From Glandiceps talaboti (taxonomy: Eukaryota; Hemichordata; Enteropneusta; Spengelidae), in the NCBI RefSeq assembly GCF_964340395.1, contig NC_135554.1, positions 24,815,592 to 24,879,591 on the forward strand: DNA of 64,000 bases, given 5' to 3'. Within the stretch, counting starts at the first letter, position 1. Each line of letters begins with the position of its first letter. Below the pieces are notes generated by a model. That model had not been told where the DNA came from and did no database searches. It saw only the letters and a list, made by a program, of their open reading frames with translations. This document shows positions 63,386 to 64,000 of this stretch, in pieces. The position numbers were made by a program, and so were the translations under genes.

Positions 63386-64000
63386 CTGTAAATCCAGTTA
63401 CTAGACTATGGGTATGCAGACAAGCCATAAATCAGTCAATTGATGTTCATTATCTCATCGTGATATTTTTTATGAGAATACCAGGTAGACAGTCAAAGAT
63501 TATAGAGATATTGACATATATACAAGAAATCCAATGAATATTAACCCAGCGCATTTAGTTCCCAGCATCATTGTGAAACTCAAAATTAAAATTCTGGTGA
63601 ATGTTGCAGTCATAATTTCAGCTGTTATGTCCTCACTGTTATTGATATGAATTTATGATTAATACACACAAAATTGATTTGAACCTATACAAGGTCAAGG
63701 TTAGTGTCAAACTGGGCTCATCATTCTACATATTATGGTTGTTAATGCCAAACAAGTTTGTATCATGGTTGTCGTAAATCTCCCACTTTTATAAATCACT
63801 TGTTTATCCTGTGAAATTAACCAGTTTTTGGAAATGTAATAATAATGGGCTTTATTTAGAGGACCGCACCCACCTCGGCCTAAGGTACAGAAATCAATGT
63901 AGAGGTTTGTTGTGCTAAAAAGCAATGGCACATACAAATCCACATAATAATAGTACAAAAAATATACTAAAAAATTAGTCTATCATACTTTGACGTAAAC
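63386..64000. other. OSBPL9 intron 5, nothing recognised
   Basis: No match to the next expected ORP9 segment (MVESIKHCIVLLQIAK in vertebrates) is seen, so the following exon lies beyond the window. A GGGCTTTATTTAGAGGACCG stretch near 63846 resembles tails of retroposons in reverse orientation. Confidence 0.5.

Overview
This is a eukaryotic nuclear window, AT-rich and intron-dense, with conserved metazoan genes split into many small GT-AG exons and spread through abundant microsatellites and miniature inverted-repeat elements. Protein identities and repeat style suggest a non-vertebrate animal, most likely a marine invertebrate deuterostome or spiralian; the species cannot be fixed by reading. 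There is nothing bacterial here: no operons, no CRISPR array, no rRNA or functional tRNA gene.

Three genes are well supported. (1) About 8.1-16.2 kb, + strand: a 13-exon ankyrin-repeat gene with 11 ANK repeats by eye, preceded by a YHS/TRASH-like Cys4 zinc-finger exon and followed by a Ser/Thr/Pro-rich tail. Its first coding exon is uncertain (candidate at 7612-7741, with a TATA box near 7242). (2) 23492-35982, - strand: a complete 10-exon DEPDC1 orthologue of 937 codons plus stop (DEP domain, RhoGAP-like domain, long Ser-rich exon, conserved C-terminal region). (3) 36257 to beyond the window end, + strand: the 5' half of an OSBPL9 (ORP9)-type gene. Exons 1-5 give the whole N-terminal PH domain and the start of the coiled coil; the lipid-binding ORD domain lies outside the window. 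DEPDC1 and OSBPL9 are divergent and share a 274-bp bidirectional promoter with two CCAAT boxes and a TCACGTGA E-box. A weak terminal exon of an unknown gene may lie at 348-623.

Layout: 0.6-7.2 kb is largely non-coding with a compound microsatellite; 8-16.6 kb is the ankyrin gene; 16.6-23.5 kb is intergenic/3' flank with an unusually perfect 87-bp inverted repeat between (TA)n tracts; 23.5-36.0 kb is DEPDC1; 36.3-64 kb is OSBPL9 with a 13.3-kb first intron full of fold-back elements.

The most interesting material is in the repeats. A family of very small hairpins (21-47 bp) with CATAGAC...GTCTATG ends occurs at least five times, each bounded by a 7-bp direct repeat (three exact, two with one mismatch), as expected for inserted units rather than chance palindromes. 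A second group of 0.1-0.4 kb fold-back elements has TAG-type ends and 9-10-bp direct repeats (Mutator-like target duplications), and one of them sits inside another repeat. Other items: a microsatellite-made in-frame alternative 3' splice site in the ankyrin gene, duplicated copies of an OSBPL9 exon end, and a tRNA-headed SINE.
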